Shown here one piece after another: positions 50,360 through 58,962 of a stretch of DNA of 64,000 nt. Made by a program: the position numbers and the translations under genes. This DNA comes from Streptomyces meridianus (GTDB taxonomy: Bacteria; Actinomycetota; Actinomycetes; Streptomycetales; Streptomycetaceae): the NCBI RefSeq assembly GCF_023703325.1, contig NZ_JAMQGM010000037.1:151247-215246 (forward strand), written 5' to 3'. Under the pieces are notes generated by a model that saw nothing but the letters and a program-made list of their open reading frames with translations, did not search any database and was not told where the DNA came from. The first letter of the stretch is position 1. Each line of letters starts with the position of its first letter.

Positions 50360-50821
50360 GTGGCCGCGGACCGGGACCGGTTCTCCACCGCGACCAGGCT
50401 GATGCTGGGCGAGCAGGCCGCCGCCCGGGTCTACCGGGCCGGCCCGGCGGCCCGCCGCTCCAAGCTCACCGGCCGGGCGGCGCTGCTCGCCCTGGTCGTG
50501 TGCTCGCTCGTCGTCGCGCTCGCCTACCCGACCCGGCTCTGGATCTCCCAGCGCGCAGAGATCGCCGACCAGCAGCGGCAGGCCCAGGAGGCGCGGGAAC
50601 GCGTGGAGCGGCTGCGCGACCTCAAGGCGCGATGGCAGGACCCGGCGTATGTCGAGCGGCAGGCCCGCGAGCACCTGCACTACGTTCGACCCGGCGAGAC
50701 CGGCTACACCGTCGCCGACGGCGACGAGGGCGAGCCCCGTCGCGGCCCGGCCGGCGAGAGCCCCGACCAGCCCTGGTACGGCAGGCTGTGGGACGGGCTG
50801 GACACCGCCGACGCTTCCTAG
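50360..50821 (+). CDS. divIC: septum formation initiator DivIC/FtsB
   Basis: A 153-residue bitopic division protein. A basic cytoplasmic N-terminus is followed by a single helix (AALLALVVCSLVVALAY, ~residues 40-58), then a leucine-poor coiled coil (EIADQQRQAQEARERVERLR) and the conserved WQDPAYVERQAREHLHYVRPGE, the FtsB/DivIC signature. It works with FtsL and FtsQ in sporulation septation. GTG 50360 follows GGAGG by 5 bases. It starts the divIC-DUF501-ppx run after eno. Confidence 0.92.
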   Translation: MAADRDRFSTATRLMLGEQAAARVYRAGPAARRSKLTGRAALLALVVCSLVVALAYPTRLWISQRAEIADQQRQAQEARERVERLRDLKARWQDPAYVERQAREHLHYVRPGETGYTVADGDEGEPRRGPAGESPDQPWYGRLWDGLDTADAS

Positions 50822-50960
50822 GAGCGCACCCGAAGATCTCTCCCGGGCCCCGGAGCCGGGCCAGGACCTTCACCTCGCTCCTGCGGCCGCCGGGAGATGA
50901 TGGGACGGCCCCGCCGGGGCCGCATCCGAACCGACCACCGACGAAGAGACCCACGCAGGC

Positions 50961-51494
50961 ATGGACACGCCCCCTCCCAAGACCGATCCCACCCCGCCGA
51001 CGGAAGCCGACATCCGGGCCATCGGTGACCAGCTGAGCCGCGTGCCGCGTGGCCTGCGCACCATTGCGCACCGCTGTCCCTGCGGACAGCCGGACGTGGT
51101 CGAGACCGCGCCGCGGCTCGAGGACGGCACCCCGTTCCCCACTCTCTATTACCTGACCTGTCCGCGGGCCGCCTCTGCCATCGGCACACTGGAGGCGAAC
51201 GGGGTCATGAAGGAGATGACGGCCCGCCTCGCGGAGGACCCGGAGCTGGCCGCCGCCTACCGGGCCGCCCACGAGGACTACATCCGGCGCCGGGACGCGA
51301 TCGAGGTGCTGGAGGGGTTCCCCAGCGCCGGCGGCATGCCGGACCGGGTGAAGTGCCTGCACGTCCTCGTCGGCCACGCACTGGCCGCCGGCCCCGGGGT
51401 CAACCCGCTGGGCGACGAGGCGATCGCCATGCTCCCCGAGTGGTGGCGCAAGGGCCCGTGCGTCGGCTGCCCCTCCACGGAGGGCGACCGATGA
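50961..51494 (+). CDS. DUF501 domain protein
   Basis: 177 residues. It carries the conserved CPCGQPDVVETAPRLEDGTP, FPTLYYLTCPRA and a C-terminal VKCLHVLVGHALAAG with GPCVGCPS. The several CxC and CxxC pairs suggest metal binding. It always accompanies divIC and the Ppx/GppA gene in actinobacteria; its function is unknown. ATG 50961; it overlaps ppx by 4 bases (ATGA). Confidence 0.92.
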   Translation: MDTPPPKTDPTPPTEADIRAIGDQLSRVPRGLRTIAHRCPCGQPDVVETAPRLEDGTPFPTLYYLTCPRAASAIGTLEANGVMKEMTARLAEDPELAAAYRAAHEDYIRRRDAIEVLEGFPSAGGMPDRVKCLHVLVGHALAAGPGVNPLGDEAIAMLPEWWRKGPCVGCPSTEGDR

Positions 51495-52477
51495 CCCGGG
51501 TCGCCGCCGTCGACTGCGGTACCAACTCGATCCGGCTGCTCGTCGCGGACGTGGACCGGGAGACGGGTGAGCTCGTGGAGCTCGACCGGAGGATGAAGAT
51601 CGTCCGGCTGGGCCAGGGCGTGGACCGGACCGGCCGGCTCGCGCCCGAGGCGCTCGAGCGCACCTTCGCCGCCTGCCGCGAGTACGCCGAGGTGATCCGG
51701 GAGCTCGGGGCGGGCGCGGTGCGCTTCGTGGCCACCTCGGCCTCGCGCGACGCCTCGAACCGGGACGACTTCGTGCGCGGGGTGACCGGCATCCTCGGGG
51801 TCGAGCCCGAAGTGATCACCGGCGACCAGGAGGCGGCGTTCTCCTTCGCCGGGGCGACCCAGGAGCTGGGCGGACCGGACGCCGGTGCGAAGCCGCCGTC
51901 CCACCCGGAGAAGCCGTACCTGGTCGTCGACATCGGGGGCGGCTCGACCGAGTTCGTCCTTGGCGACGACCAGGTGCGCGCGGCGCGGTCCGTCGACATC
52001 GGATGCGTCCGGCTGACGGAACGTCATCTGACCGTCTCCGGCCAGGTCTCCGACCGGCCGGCGCCCGGTGCGGTCACCGCTGTGAAGGCGGACATCGAGG
52101 CCGCCCTGGACGAGGTGGAGAAGACCGTTCCGCTGCGCCCGGGCAGTGAGGGCGGTGCGCGGACGCTCGTCGGGCTGGCCGGTTCGGTCACGACCGTGGC
52201 GGGTATCGCGCTGGGGCTGGAGGCCTACGACTCCGCTGCGATCCACCATGCGCGGGTCTCCGTGGCCGACGTCCGGGAGATCACCGGCAGGCTGCTGTCG
52301 TCCACACATGACGAGCGTGCGGCCATCCCCGTGATGCACCCGGGGCGGGTGGACGTCATCGCGGCCGGTGCGCTGGTGCTGCTGGCGATCATGGAGCGGA
52401 CGGGGGTGCCGGAGGTCGTGGTCAGCGAGCACGACATTCTCGACGGCATCGCCTGGAGTTGCGCGCCCGCCGAGTGA
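51491..52477 (+). CDS. exopolyphosphatase / Ppx-GppA family phosphatase
   Basis: A 328-residue ASKHA-fold enzyme. Phosphate-1 motif AAVDCGTNSIRLLVADV, catalytic Glu in GDQEAAFSF, phosphate-2 motif VDIGGGSTEFVL, and a C-terminal SEHDILDGIAW. Hydrolyses polyphosphate or pppGpp; which is preferred cannot be told. It is the short Ppx form without the HD-like C-terminal domain. ATG 51491 is coupled to DUF501. Confidence 0.92.
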   Translation: MTRVAAVDCGTNSIRLLVADVDRETGELVELDRRMKIVRLGQGVDRTGRLAPEALERTFAACREYAEVIRELGAGAVRFVATSASRDASNRDDFVRGVTGILGVEPEVITGDQEAAFSFAGATQELGGPDAGAKPPSHPEKPYLVVDIGGGSTEFVLGDDQVRAARSVDIGCVRLTERHLTVSGQVSDRPAPGAVTAVKADIEAALDEVEKTVPLRPGSEGGARTLVGLAGSVTTVAGIALGLEAYDSAAIHHARVSVADVREITGRLLSSTHDERAAIPVMHPGRVDVIAAGALVLLAIMERTGVPEVVVSEHDILDGIAWSCAPAE

Positions 52478-52738
52478 CTTTTGTGCGCGAGCCTCGACGG
52501 CACAGCCTGGAGCCCTTGCCGGCTGCCGTCACCGCTCGTCCTCGTCAACGGTGCGGTCGATGTCGCGCGCCAGCCTGCGCGTGATCACCACGTCCCGACG
52601 GTCCGCTCCTCCGGTAGCGGCGGGCCGGTGGCCGGGTCGGCTGTCCGACGGGGCCGCCGGGCGGGAGCGCAGGTGGTCGGCCCGCACGGTGGACGAGGCG
52701 TCGATGACCGGGCCGCCGGCTTCGCCTCCCGCGGACCT

Positions 52739-53575
52739 TCAAGGCGGATGCCCGTCGGACTCGCCGCCCTCCCGCCTGCGCCTCGGGCGGCGAGGCGCGG
52801 TGTCGTCGTCCCTGCCCCTCGCCATGCGCTCCCGGGTCCGCCCGGCGGAACCGGCCCTGCCCGCCGACTTCTTCGCCGCCCGGGCGGACTTGCCGCGGGT
52901 CTTCCCGCCGAGCCCGCCGGCGGCCTCTGCGGTCCGCGCGGCGCCGTCGACCGCCCCCCCGGCCCCTTCCGCCGCCTTCCCGGCTCGGCCGCCGACCTCC
53001 TCGGCCACGGCTTCTCCGGCTCCGCGCCCGACGCCTTCTACGGCTTCTCCGGCGTGCTCGCCGACGTCCTCCACGGCTTCTCCGGCTCCGCGCCCGACGT
53101 CCTCGACGGCTTCCCCGGCACCTCTGCCGAGCTCGCCGACGGCTCGACCCGCGTCGCTCGCCAGATCCTCGGCGCCCGCGCCGAGTCCCGAGGTGATCTG
53201 CTCCAGGATCTGCGGGTTGCGGTCGATCGTCGTCAGCACCCTTCCGACGACGGCCACGACCTGGTCCAGTCGCACCTTGAGCAGCGCCTGCGCCTCCACG
53301 CCCTTGATGTCAAGGTGCACGCTGCCCAGCGACACGTCCGCTCCGACGCTGAGCTTGAGCAGGTCGAGCACCTCGGCCCGCAACGACACCCGGGCCCGGA
53401 GGTCTTCGACGTCCAGGGTGATCTCGTCGACGCTGAGCTGCGGTACGTCGAGAAGGACGTCCGGATCCGCGGACCGCTCGCCGACCGGTTCGCCGGTGCC
53501 GTCGTCGTACGCGTCGGGCTCGGCGTCCGGGTCGTCCGCGTCGTACAGCTCCCTGCTGTTCCCGTCCTCGACCAT
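52739..53575 (-). CDS. LEA-like 11-mer repeat protein
   Basis: 278 residues. An acidic N-terminus (residues 1-40) is followed by a compact domain with VDEITLDVEDLRARVSLRAE and LHLDI-like strands (40-125), an Ala/Gly/Glu region of near-perfect 11-residue repeats GRGAGEAVEDV (about 150-205), and a Lys/Arg-rich tail. The 11-mer amphipathic repeats recall group-3 LEA proteins that protect against desiccation; this is a structural analogy. ATG 53575 follows AGGAGG. The promoter region is shared with the divergent ndh gene. Confidence 0.8.
   Translation of the reverse strand: MVEDGNSRELYDADDPDAEPDAYDDGTGEPVGERSADPDVLLDVPQLSVDEITLDVEDLRARVSLRAEVLDLLKLSVGADVSLGSVHLDIKGVEAQALLKVRLDQVVAVVGRVLTTIDRNPQILEQITSGLGAGAEDLASDAGRAVGELGRGAGEAVEDVGRGAGEAVEDVGEHAGEAVEGVGRGAGEAVAEEVGGRAGKAAEGAGGAVDGAARTAEAAGGLGGKTRGKSARAAKKSAGRAGSAGRTRERMARGRDDDTAPRRPRRRREGGESDGHPP
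52960..53128 (-). repeat. 33-bp tandem repeats coding for the 11-residue motif
   Basis: About five imperfect 33-bp units encode GRGAGEAVEDV and variants (GEHAGEAVEGV, GRGAGEAVAEEV). The unit is a multiple of 3, so copy-number changes keep frame. Confidence 0.75.
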
Positions 53576-54057
53576 GCTGTGCCTCCTGGAGGCGACCGAC
53601 GCATGTCCCTGCCTGCGCATTTCACGATAGGGCGACCTCGGGACGGTTGCTTTGTGGCGAGGGGGCCGCGGGGTGCCCGAGCCGGTTCCGGCAGGCCCGG
53701 GAGCCCTCTTCGGACCGCCGCCGCGACGAACTTCGTGAAACTCTTCACATGAAAAAGTGCGCTTGTGGGCGCGGGATCCGGCCGTAAGGACGGTGTAAGC
53801 GGGTCGTGGTGGGGCCGTGCACCGGAATCCGTGCCTCCGTCGGGTCCGGGCACCGCCCGGATCGCAGGCAAGTGGTCTACTCATGGGTAGCCGGACATGG
53901 CCAGTTCAAGAGGGGTTCCAACGCTGATCCGGCAGTCGTGGTTCCCGCTCTGCGGCATGACCTCGGTCACGGGGCGGCGGAGTGTAGCAGAGGGTGGGAA
54001 GGGGCTTGTGAAGGGGCTCACGAGCGACCCCTCCGAGGGTGCTGGATACTCGATGCC
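53576..54057. other. divergent intergenic region, LEA-like gene and ndh
   Basis: 482 bases with no credible gene. It holds a candidate Rex operator (53734-53749). A GATACT box (54045-54050) is 7 bases from the ndh ATG, compatible with a leaderless transcript. The rest shows no structure I can name. Confidence 0.5.
53734..53749. promoter_or_regulatory. candidate Rex (NADH/NAD redox) operator
   Basis: CGTGAAACTCTTCACA has the inverted repeat GTGAA-N4-TTCAC and differs from the Streptomyces Rex consensus TGTGAA-N4-TTCACA only at the first base. It lies 310 bp upstream of ndh and 159 bp upstream of the LEA-like gene. Rex control of an NADH dehydrogenase is expected biology, but the distance is long. 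Confidence 0.5.
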
Positions 54058-55443
54058 ATGAGCACCACGGAGCGTCCACGGATCCTCGTAGTAGGCGGCG
54101 GTTACGTCGGCCTGTACGCGGCGCGTCGCATTCTGAAGAAGATGCGCTACGGCGAGGCGACTGTCACAGTCGTCGACCCGCGCTCGTACATGACGTACCA
54201 GCCCTTCCTCCCCGAAGCAGCTGCCGGCAGCATCTCGCCGCGCCACGTCGTGGTCCCGCTGCGCCGTGTGCTCCCCAAGGCGGAGGTCCTCACAGGCCGC
54301 GTCTCCACCATCGACCAGGACCGCAAGGTCGCCACGATCGCCCCCCTGGTCGGCGAGGCGTACGAACTGCCCTTCGACTATCTGGTGGTCGCGCTCGGCG
54401 CCGTCTCCCGTACCTTCCCGATCCCCGGCCTCGCCGAGAACGGCATCGGCATGAAGGGCGTCGAGGAGGCCATCGGCCTGCGCAACCACGTGCTCGAGCA
54501 GCTGGACAAGGCCGACTCGACCACCGATGAGGACGTCCGCCGCAAGGCCCTCACCTTCGTCTTCGTCGGCGGCGGCTTCGCAGGTGCGGAGACCATCGGC
54601 GAGGTCGAGGACATGGCCCGCGACGCGGCCAAGTACTACCCCAACGTCAGGCGCGAGGACATGCGCTTCGTCCTGGTCGACGCCGCGGACAAGATCCTTC
54701 CCGAGGTCGGCCCCGAGCTCGGCAAGTGGGGCCTGGAGCACCTTCAGAACCGCGGTGTCGAGGTCTACCTCAGCACCTCCATGGATTCCTGCATCGACGG
54801 CCACGTCGTACTGAAGAACGGCCTCGAGGTCGACTCCAACACCATCGTGTGGACCGCGGGCGTCAAGCCCAACCCGGCGCTGGCCCGCTTCGGCCTGCCG
54901 CTCGGCCCGCGCGGCCACGTCGACACCGCTCCCACCCTCCAGGTGCAGGGCACGGACTACATCTGGGCCGCCGGCGACAACGCCCAGATCCCCGACCTCG
55001 CCGCCGGCGACGGCAAGTGGTGCCCGCCGAACGCGCAGCACGCCCTGCGCCAGGCCAGGGTGCTCGGCGACAACGTCATCTCCGGCCTCCGGGGCTTCCC
55101 GCAGCAGGAGTACAAGCACGCCAACAAGGGCGCCGTGGCCGGGCTGGGCCTCCACAAGGGCGTCGCCATGCTGGTGTTCGGCAAGGTGAAGGTCAAGATC
55201 AAGGGCCGCCTCGCCTGGTACTTCCACCGCGGCTACCACGGCCTGGCCGTACCGACCTGGAACCGCAAGATCCGGGTCTTCGCCGACTGGACGCTGGCGA
55301 TGTTCCTCAAGCGCGAGGTCGTCTCCCTCGGCGCGATGGAGAACCCGCGCGAGGAGTTCTACGAGGCCGCCCGCCCCGTCTCCGACGCCGCCGCGGCCGA
55401 GACCGTGACCGCTTCGCAGGGAGAGAAGGCCAAGGCCTCCTGA
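54058..55443 (+). CDS. ndh: type II NADH dehydrogenase
   Basis: A 461-residue single-subunit NADH:menaquinone oxidoreductase that does not pump protons. FAD site ILVVGGGYVGLYAARRI, NADH site FVFVGGGFAGAETIGEV, and the quinone/FAD region WAAGDNAQIPDL with QHALRQARVLG. The C-terminal ~60 residues (RIWNRK-like helix, ADWTLAMFLKREVVSLG) are the amphipathic membrane anchor. ATG 54058. A candidate Rex site lies upstream. It ends at a hairpin before the next gene. Confidence 0.93.
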   Translation: MSTTERPRILVVGGGYVGLYAARRILKKMRYGEATVTVVDPRSYMTYQPFLPEAAAGSISPRHVVVPLRRVLPKAEVLTGRVSTIDQDRKVATIAPLVGEAYELPFDYLVVALGAVSRTFPIPGLAENGIGMKGVEEAIGLRNHVLEQLDKADSTTDEDVRRKALTFVFVGGGFAGAETIGEVEDMARDAAKYYPNVRREDMRFVLVDAADKILPEVGPELGKWGLEHLQNRGVEVYLSTSMDSCIDGHVVLKNGLEVDSNTIVWTAGVKPNPALARFGLPLGPRGHVDTAPTLQVQGTDYIWAAGDNAQIPDLAAGDGKWCPPNAQHALRQARVLGDNVISGLRGFPQQEYKHANKGAVAGLGLHKGVAMLVFGKVKVKIKGRLAWYFHRGYHGLAVPTWNRKIRVFADWTLAMFLKREVVSLGAMENPREEFYEAARPVSDAAAAETVTASQGEKAKAS

Positions 55444-55459
55444 CCCCAGCAGCTCCGCC

Positions 55460-55495
55460 GAAGGGCGCCCGCCATCCGTGGTGCGGGCGCCCTTC
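55460..55495 (+). terminator. terminator after ndh
   Basis: A perfect 13-bp stem (GAAGGGCGCCCGC) with a 10-base loop followed by a T-rich tail, 17 bp past the ndh stop. Confidence 0.8.
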
Positions 55496-55667
55496 TGCAT
55501 GTCCGGCCGGCCGCGGTCCAAAACCGCCCCCCGAACGGGGGTCCGTACCCGGCGGGCGGGTGGAATTGGACGGCCTTCGGGGGCGAACGGGAAGTTCCGG
55601 GGCCGGTGTTGACGTTTCCTGTTTGACGGACGGGATCGCCACATCTGTCGTCTCGGAGGTACAGGAC

Positions 55668-56978
55668 ATGACCGGTGCCGCGCCGCGGCTCGCAGCTATC
55701 GCCGAAACACTTCTCGACGCCCCACTGCCGGTGCGCCTGCGCGCCTGGGACGGCAGCGAAGCCGGGCCGCCCGGCGCGCCCGTCCTCGTCGTCGGAGACC
55801 GTCAGGCCCTGCGCCGGCTGCTCTGGCGGCCCGGGGAGCTCGGGCTGGCCCGCGGCTGGGTCGCCGGCGAGATCGACATCCCCGGCGACCTCTACGAGGT
55901 GCTGGACCGGATCGGCGGACTGCTCTGGGAGCGCAGCTCCGGCACCCGCACGGGGCGCAGCGCCGTCGCCCGGATCGCCTCGCTGCGCGATCCCCGCATG
56001 CGCGGCGCACTGCGTGAACTGGTCTCCCTCGCCGGGCCCGGCCTGCCGCCGCCCCCGCCCGTCGAGGAGGTGCGCCACCGGCACGGTGCCCTGCACACCC
56101 TCCGGCGCGACCGGGCCTCCGTCAGCCACCACTACGACGTCGGCAACGACTTCTACGCCCTCGTCCTGGGCCCCTCCCTGGTCTACTCGTGCGCCTACTG
56201 GGAGGACGGGACCACCCTCGAGGAGGCGCAGCGCGCCAAGCTCGACCTGGTCTGCCGCAAGCTCGGGCTCCGGGACGGCGACCGGCTGCTCGACGTCGGC
56301 TGCGGCTGGGGGTCGATGGTGATCCACGCCGCCCGGGAGTACGGCGTGGAGGCGGTCGGCATCACCCTCTCGTCCCAGCAGGCCGCCCTGGCCCGCAAGC
56401 GGGTCGCCGAGGCCGGCCTCTCCGGCCGGGTGGACATCCGCGTCCAGGACTACCGGTCGGTCGCCGACGGGCCGTACGACGCGATCTCCTCGATCGGCAT
56501 GGCCGAGCACGTCGGCACCGACCGCTACCGCGACTACGCCGCCGCGCTGCACCGCCTCGTGAAACCCGGCGGGCGGCTGCTCAACCATCAGATCGCGCGA
56601 CGCCCCGAGCCCGACGAGGACGCCTACACCGTCGACGAGTTCATCGACGGCTACGTCTTCCCGGACGGCGAGCTCGCCCCCCTGGGCCGTACGGTGGGGC
56701 TGCTCGAGGACGCCGGATTCGAGGTGCGCGACGTGGAGGCGATCCGCGAGCACTACGGGCGCACCCTGCGCGGCTGGGTCGCCAACCTCGAACAGCACTG
56801 GGACGCGGCCGTCCGGCTCACGTCCCCCGGGCGGGCCCGGGTCTGGCGGCTCTACATGGCGGCCTCGGCGCTCGCCTTCGAACGCAACCGGATCGGCGTC
56901 AACCAGGTCCTTGCCGTGCGTACCCCGGAAGCGGGGGACTCCGGAGTGCCGCTGCGCACGCGTGCCTGGCTGAGCTGA
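55668..56978 (+). CDS. cfa: cyclopropane-fatty-acid-phospholipid synthase
   Basis: 436 residues. The N-terminal ~150 residues form the CFA-type lipid-binding domain (VLVVGDRQALRRLLW, then GWVAGEIDIPGDLYEVL). The C-terminal SAM methyltransferase has LLDVGCGWGSMVIHAAREYG, VGITLSSQQA, the bicarbonate-site SIGMAEHVG and FPDGELAPL. It adds a methylene or methyl group across acyl double bonds of membrane lipids, so it is a natural partner of the desaturase at 3828. ATG 55668 follows CGGAGG by ~10 bases. Confidence 0.93.
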   Translation: MTGAAPRLAAIAETLLDAPLPVRLRAWDGSEAGPPGAPVLVVGDRQALRRLLWRPGELGLARGWVAGEIDIPGDLYEVLDRIGGLLWERSSGTRTGRSAVARIASLRDPRMRGALRELVSLAGPGLPPPPPVEEVRHRHGALHTLRRDRASVSHHYDVGNDFYALVLGPSLVYSCAYWEDGTTLEEAQRAKLDLVCRKLGLRDGDRLLDVGCGWGSMVIHAAREYGVEAVGITLSSQQAALARKRVAEAGLSGRVDIRVQDYRSVADGPYDAISSIGMAEHVGTDRYRDYAAALHRLVKPGGRLLNHQIARRPEPDEDAYTVDEFIDGYVFPDGELAPLGRTVGLLEDAGFEVRDVEAIREHYGRTLRGWVANLEQHWDAAVRLTSPGRARVWRLYMAASALAFERNRIGVNQVLAVRTPEAGDSGVPLRTRAWLS

Positions 56979-57359
56979 GGATTTACGGCCTCCGCCCCTC
57001 GCGGGTCCGGCCGTGCCGCTTTCTTGCCCGGGCCGGCGTGCCGTGGGGGACCGGGGAGGAGCCGGCGGGCCGCTGCGGGGGCGGGTGAGTTCGGCGTTCC
57101 GTCGATATTGCGTCATTCCCGGGGCGGGGAGCCGGCCGGCGTGGTCCGTACGGGAGGTGGCAAGCGCCGTGAAGCGTCATCTGACGGCCCCTCACGCATC
57201 GATAAAATCAGACAACCTCACTGTATGAGGCCTGAGTTGGGGACCTGAAGCCGGATAGGCTCGGACCGCGCCCCGGGGAGGACCGTACGCAGCGCGTGCG
57301 GTCAGGCATGCCTGCTCCCCGGCCCCCACGCGCAGTTCCGGGGGCTCGGTGCGGGGATC
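56979..57359. other. leader region upstream of bldA
   Basis: 381 bases without a credible gene. A patch of unusually low G+C (near 57198-57230) contains the inverted repeat CCTCA-N5-TGAGG (57216-57230). The bldA promoter must be here; CTGAGT and TAGGCT (57232 and 57256, 18 apart) are only a weak candidate. Confidence 0.35.
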
Positions 57360-57441
57360 GCCCGGATGGTGGAATGCAGACACGGTGAGCTTAAACCTCA
57401 CTGGCCTACGGGCCGTGCCGGTTCAAGTCCGGCTCCGGGCA
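57360..57441 (+). tRNA. bldA: tRNA-Leu (anticodon TAA), bldA
   Basis: An 82-base class II tRNA. Acceptor GCCCGGA pairs with TCCGGGC, D-arm GTGGAATGCAGACAC, anticodon stem GTGAG/CTCAC around loop CTTAAAC (anticodon TAA), a variable arm GGCCTACGGGCC, and T-arm GCCGGTTCAAGTCCGGC. CCA is not encoded. It is the only tRNA that reads UUA in Streptomyces and is needed for aerial growth and antibiotic production through rare TTA codons. Confidence 0.97.
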
Positions 57442-57605
57442 CACCTTCGGTCCCCCGGGCGCACCCTCGTCGCCGGGGTATCCGGCTCCGACCTCCTCGG
57501 GGCTCCCCGGGTTTCTCAAAAATCATCCCAGGGCACTAGAGTGCAATCTTTGCCTACCCATTACTCTTGAGCGAAGGTCGCACAGGGTGGCCATGGAGGA
57601 GTGAG

Positions 57606-58445
57606 ATGAGGAGCAGCAACCCGGTCTTCTCGCGACGGGGATTCAGCCGTGACAGCGGCTACGCGGGCTTCAACGCCGCACCGCAGGCCGGGGGGCCCGT
57701 GGCGGCCCCGGGTGGCAACCCCTACGCCGGCGGCAACCCGTACGCCCAGACCACCGAGCCGTACGCACCCCCGGTAGGCCCGCCGCAGGCGGGCCGCATG
57801 ACGATGGACGACGTCGTCATGCGCACCGGCATGACCCTCGGCACCGTCGTCGTCGGTGCGGCCGTCGCGTGGATCATGCAGCTCCCGCTGGGGCTCGCCA
57901 TCGGCGCCGCGCTCGTCGCGATGGTGCTGGCCCTGGTCCAGTCGTTCAAGCGCAAGCCGTCGCCGGCGCTGATCCTCGCCTACGCGGCGTTCGAGGGCCT
58001 GTTCCTCGGGGCGCTGAGCGGACTGATCAACGCCAAGTTCGAAGGCGCCCCCATGCAGGCGGTCCTCGGCACGATGGCTGTCTTCGTCGGTGTGCTGATC
58101 GCCTACAAGACCCGGCTGATCCGGGTGAACCGTCGCTTCTACCGCTACGTGATGGGCGCCGCGATCGGTTTCCTCCTCCTGACCGCGGTGAACCTGCTGT
58201 TCGCGGCCTTCGGCGGCGGTGACGGCCTCGGCTTCCGCTCCGGCGGCCTGGGCATCCTCTTCGGTGTGATCGGTGTCATCCTCGGCGCCTGCTTCCTCGC
58301 CCTGGACTTCAAGATGGTCGAGGACGGCATCGCCTACGGCGCTCCGCGCGAGGAGTCCTGGATGGCCGCCTTCGGCCTCACCATGACCCTGGTGTGGATC
58401 TACCTCGAGCTGCTGCGCCTGATCTCGATCCTGCGCGGCGACTGA
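57606..58445 (+). CDS. Bax inhibitor-1/YccA family membrane protein
   Basis: 279 residues. A cytoplasmic N-terminus with Pro/Gly/Tyr repeats (GGNPYAGGNPYAQ) precedes seven helices, from TLGTVVVGAAVAWIM to LTMTLVWIYLELLRLISIL. The family fold (TMBIM/YetJ) is a pH-sensitive calcium-leak channel in Bacillus; the conserved acidic pair on the last helices (LALDFKMVEDG and LVWIYLELL) is present. ATG 57606 follows GGAGGAG. It ends at a strong palindromic terminator. Confidence 0.9.
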   Translation: MRSSNPVFSRRGFSRDSGYAGFNAAPQAGGPVAAPGGNPYAGGNPYAQTTEPYAPPVGPPQAGRMTMDDVVMRTGMTLGTVVVGAAVAWIMQLPLGLAIGAALVAMVLALVQSFKRKPSPALILAYAAFEGLFLGALSGLINAKFEGAPMQAVLGTMAVFVGVLIAYKTRLIRVNRRFYRYVMGAAIGFLLLTAVNLLFAAFGGGDGLGFRSGGLGILFGVIGVILGACFLALDFKMVEDGIAYGAPREESWMAAFGLTMTLVWIYLELLRLISILRGD

Positions 58446-58482
58446 CCGCGGTCGGCGAGCCGTAGCCTGGCTCTGTCCGCCA

Positions 58483-58530
58483 CACATCCGAAGGGCCCGC
58501 GAGACGCGTCTCGCGGGCCCTTCGGATGTG
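58483..58530. terminator. 48-bp perfect palindrome, bidirectional terminator
   Basis: CACATCCGAAGGGCCCGCGA and its exact complement form a 24 + 24 bp palindrome centred on ACGCGT. It lies between the convergent Bax-inhibitor and DUF4287 genes and should terminate both. Confidence 0.88.
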
Positions 58531-58545
58531 GTGGGCGGGTCCGGC

Positions 58546-58776
58546 TCAGGCGAAGTGCCGGGCGGCCCGCCTCATGTCGTACTCGTGGATGATCGCCTTG
58601 GCGTGCCCGTAGGCGAGGTTGTGCTCGCCGCGCAGCCAGCTGACCTTCTCCTCGAAGCGGATGAGGGTGGGTCCTTGGTCGACCATGCGCAGCCAGTCGG
58701 AGATTTCACGGCCGGTGCACTCGGGGATTCGGGAGAGCATATTCCGGTGGGTCTCTTCGGAGAAGACTTGGGACAT
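58546..58776 (-). CDS. DUF4287 domain protein
   Basis: 76 residues, essentially only the DUF4287 domain: FSEETHRNMLSRIPECTGRE, ISDWLRMVDQGP and LRGEHNLAYGHAKAIIHEYD. Function unknown; larger members are fused to DUF5655. ATG 58776 is fixed by the domain start; the longer frame upstream is not conserved-looking. Confidence 0.86.
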   Translation of the reverse strand: MSQVFSEETHRNMLSRIPECTGREISDWLRMVDQGPTLIRFEEKVSWLRGEHNLAYGHAKAIIHEYDMRRAARHFA

Positions 58777-58962
58777 CGGCGCCTCCGGGCGGTTCCGACA
58801 CGGGCCCTGACGCGGCCCGCGGGTGGTCCTTGACGCCACGGTGCCTGACACTCGGCCCGTTGGCAACAGTCCCGGGGAGGCGCACGGTCTCACGCGGGCT
58901 CCCGCCCCCGCTGCGGACGGCCGACGTGCCCCGGGCGCACCGGCCGTCCGTGACGCCTGAGG

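Noticed and set aside
52960..53128. Possible CRISPR-like repeats
   Set aside because: Contiguous 33-bp in-frame units without unique spacers; they encode a repetitive protein.
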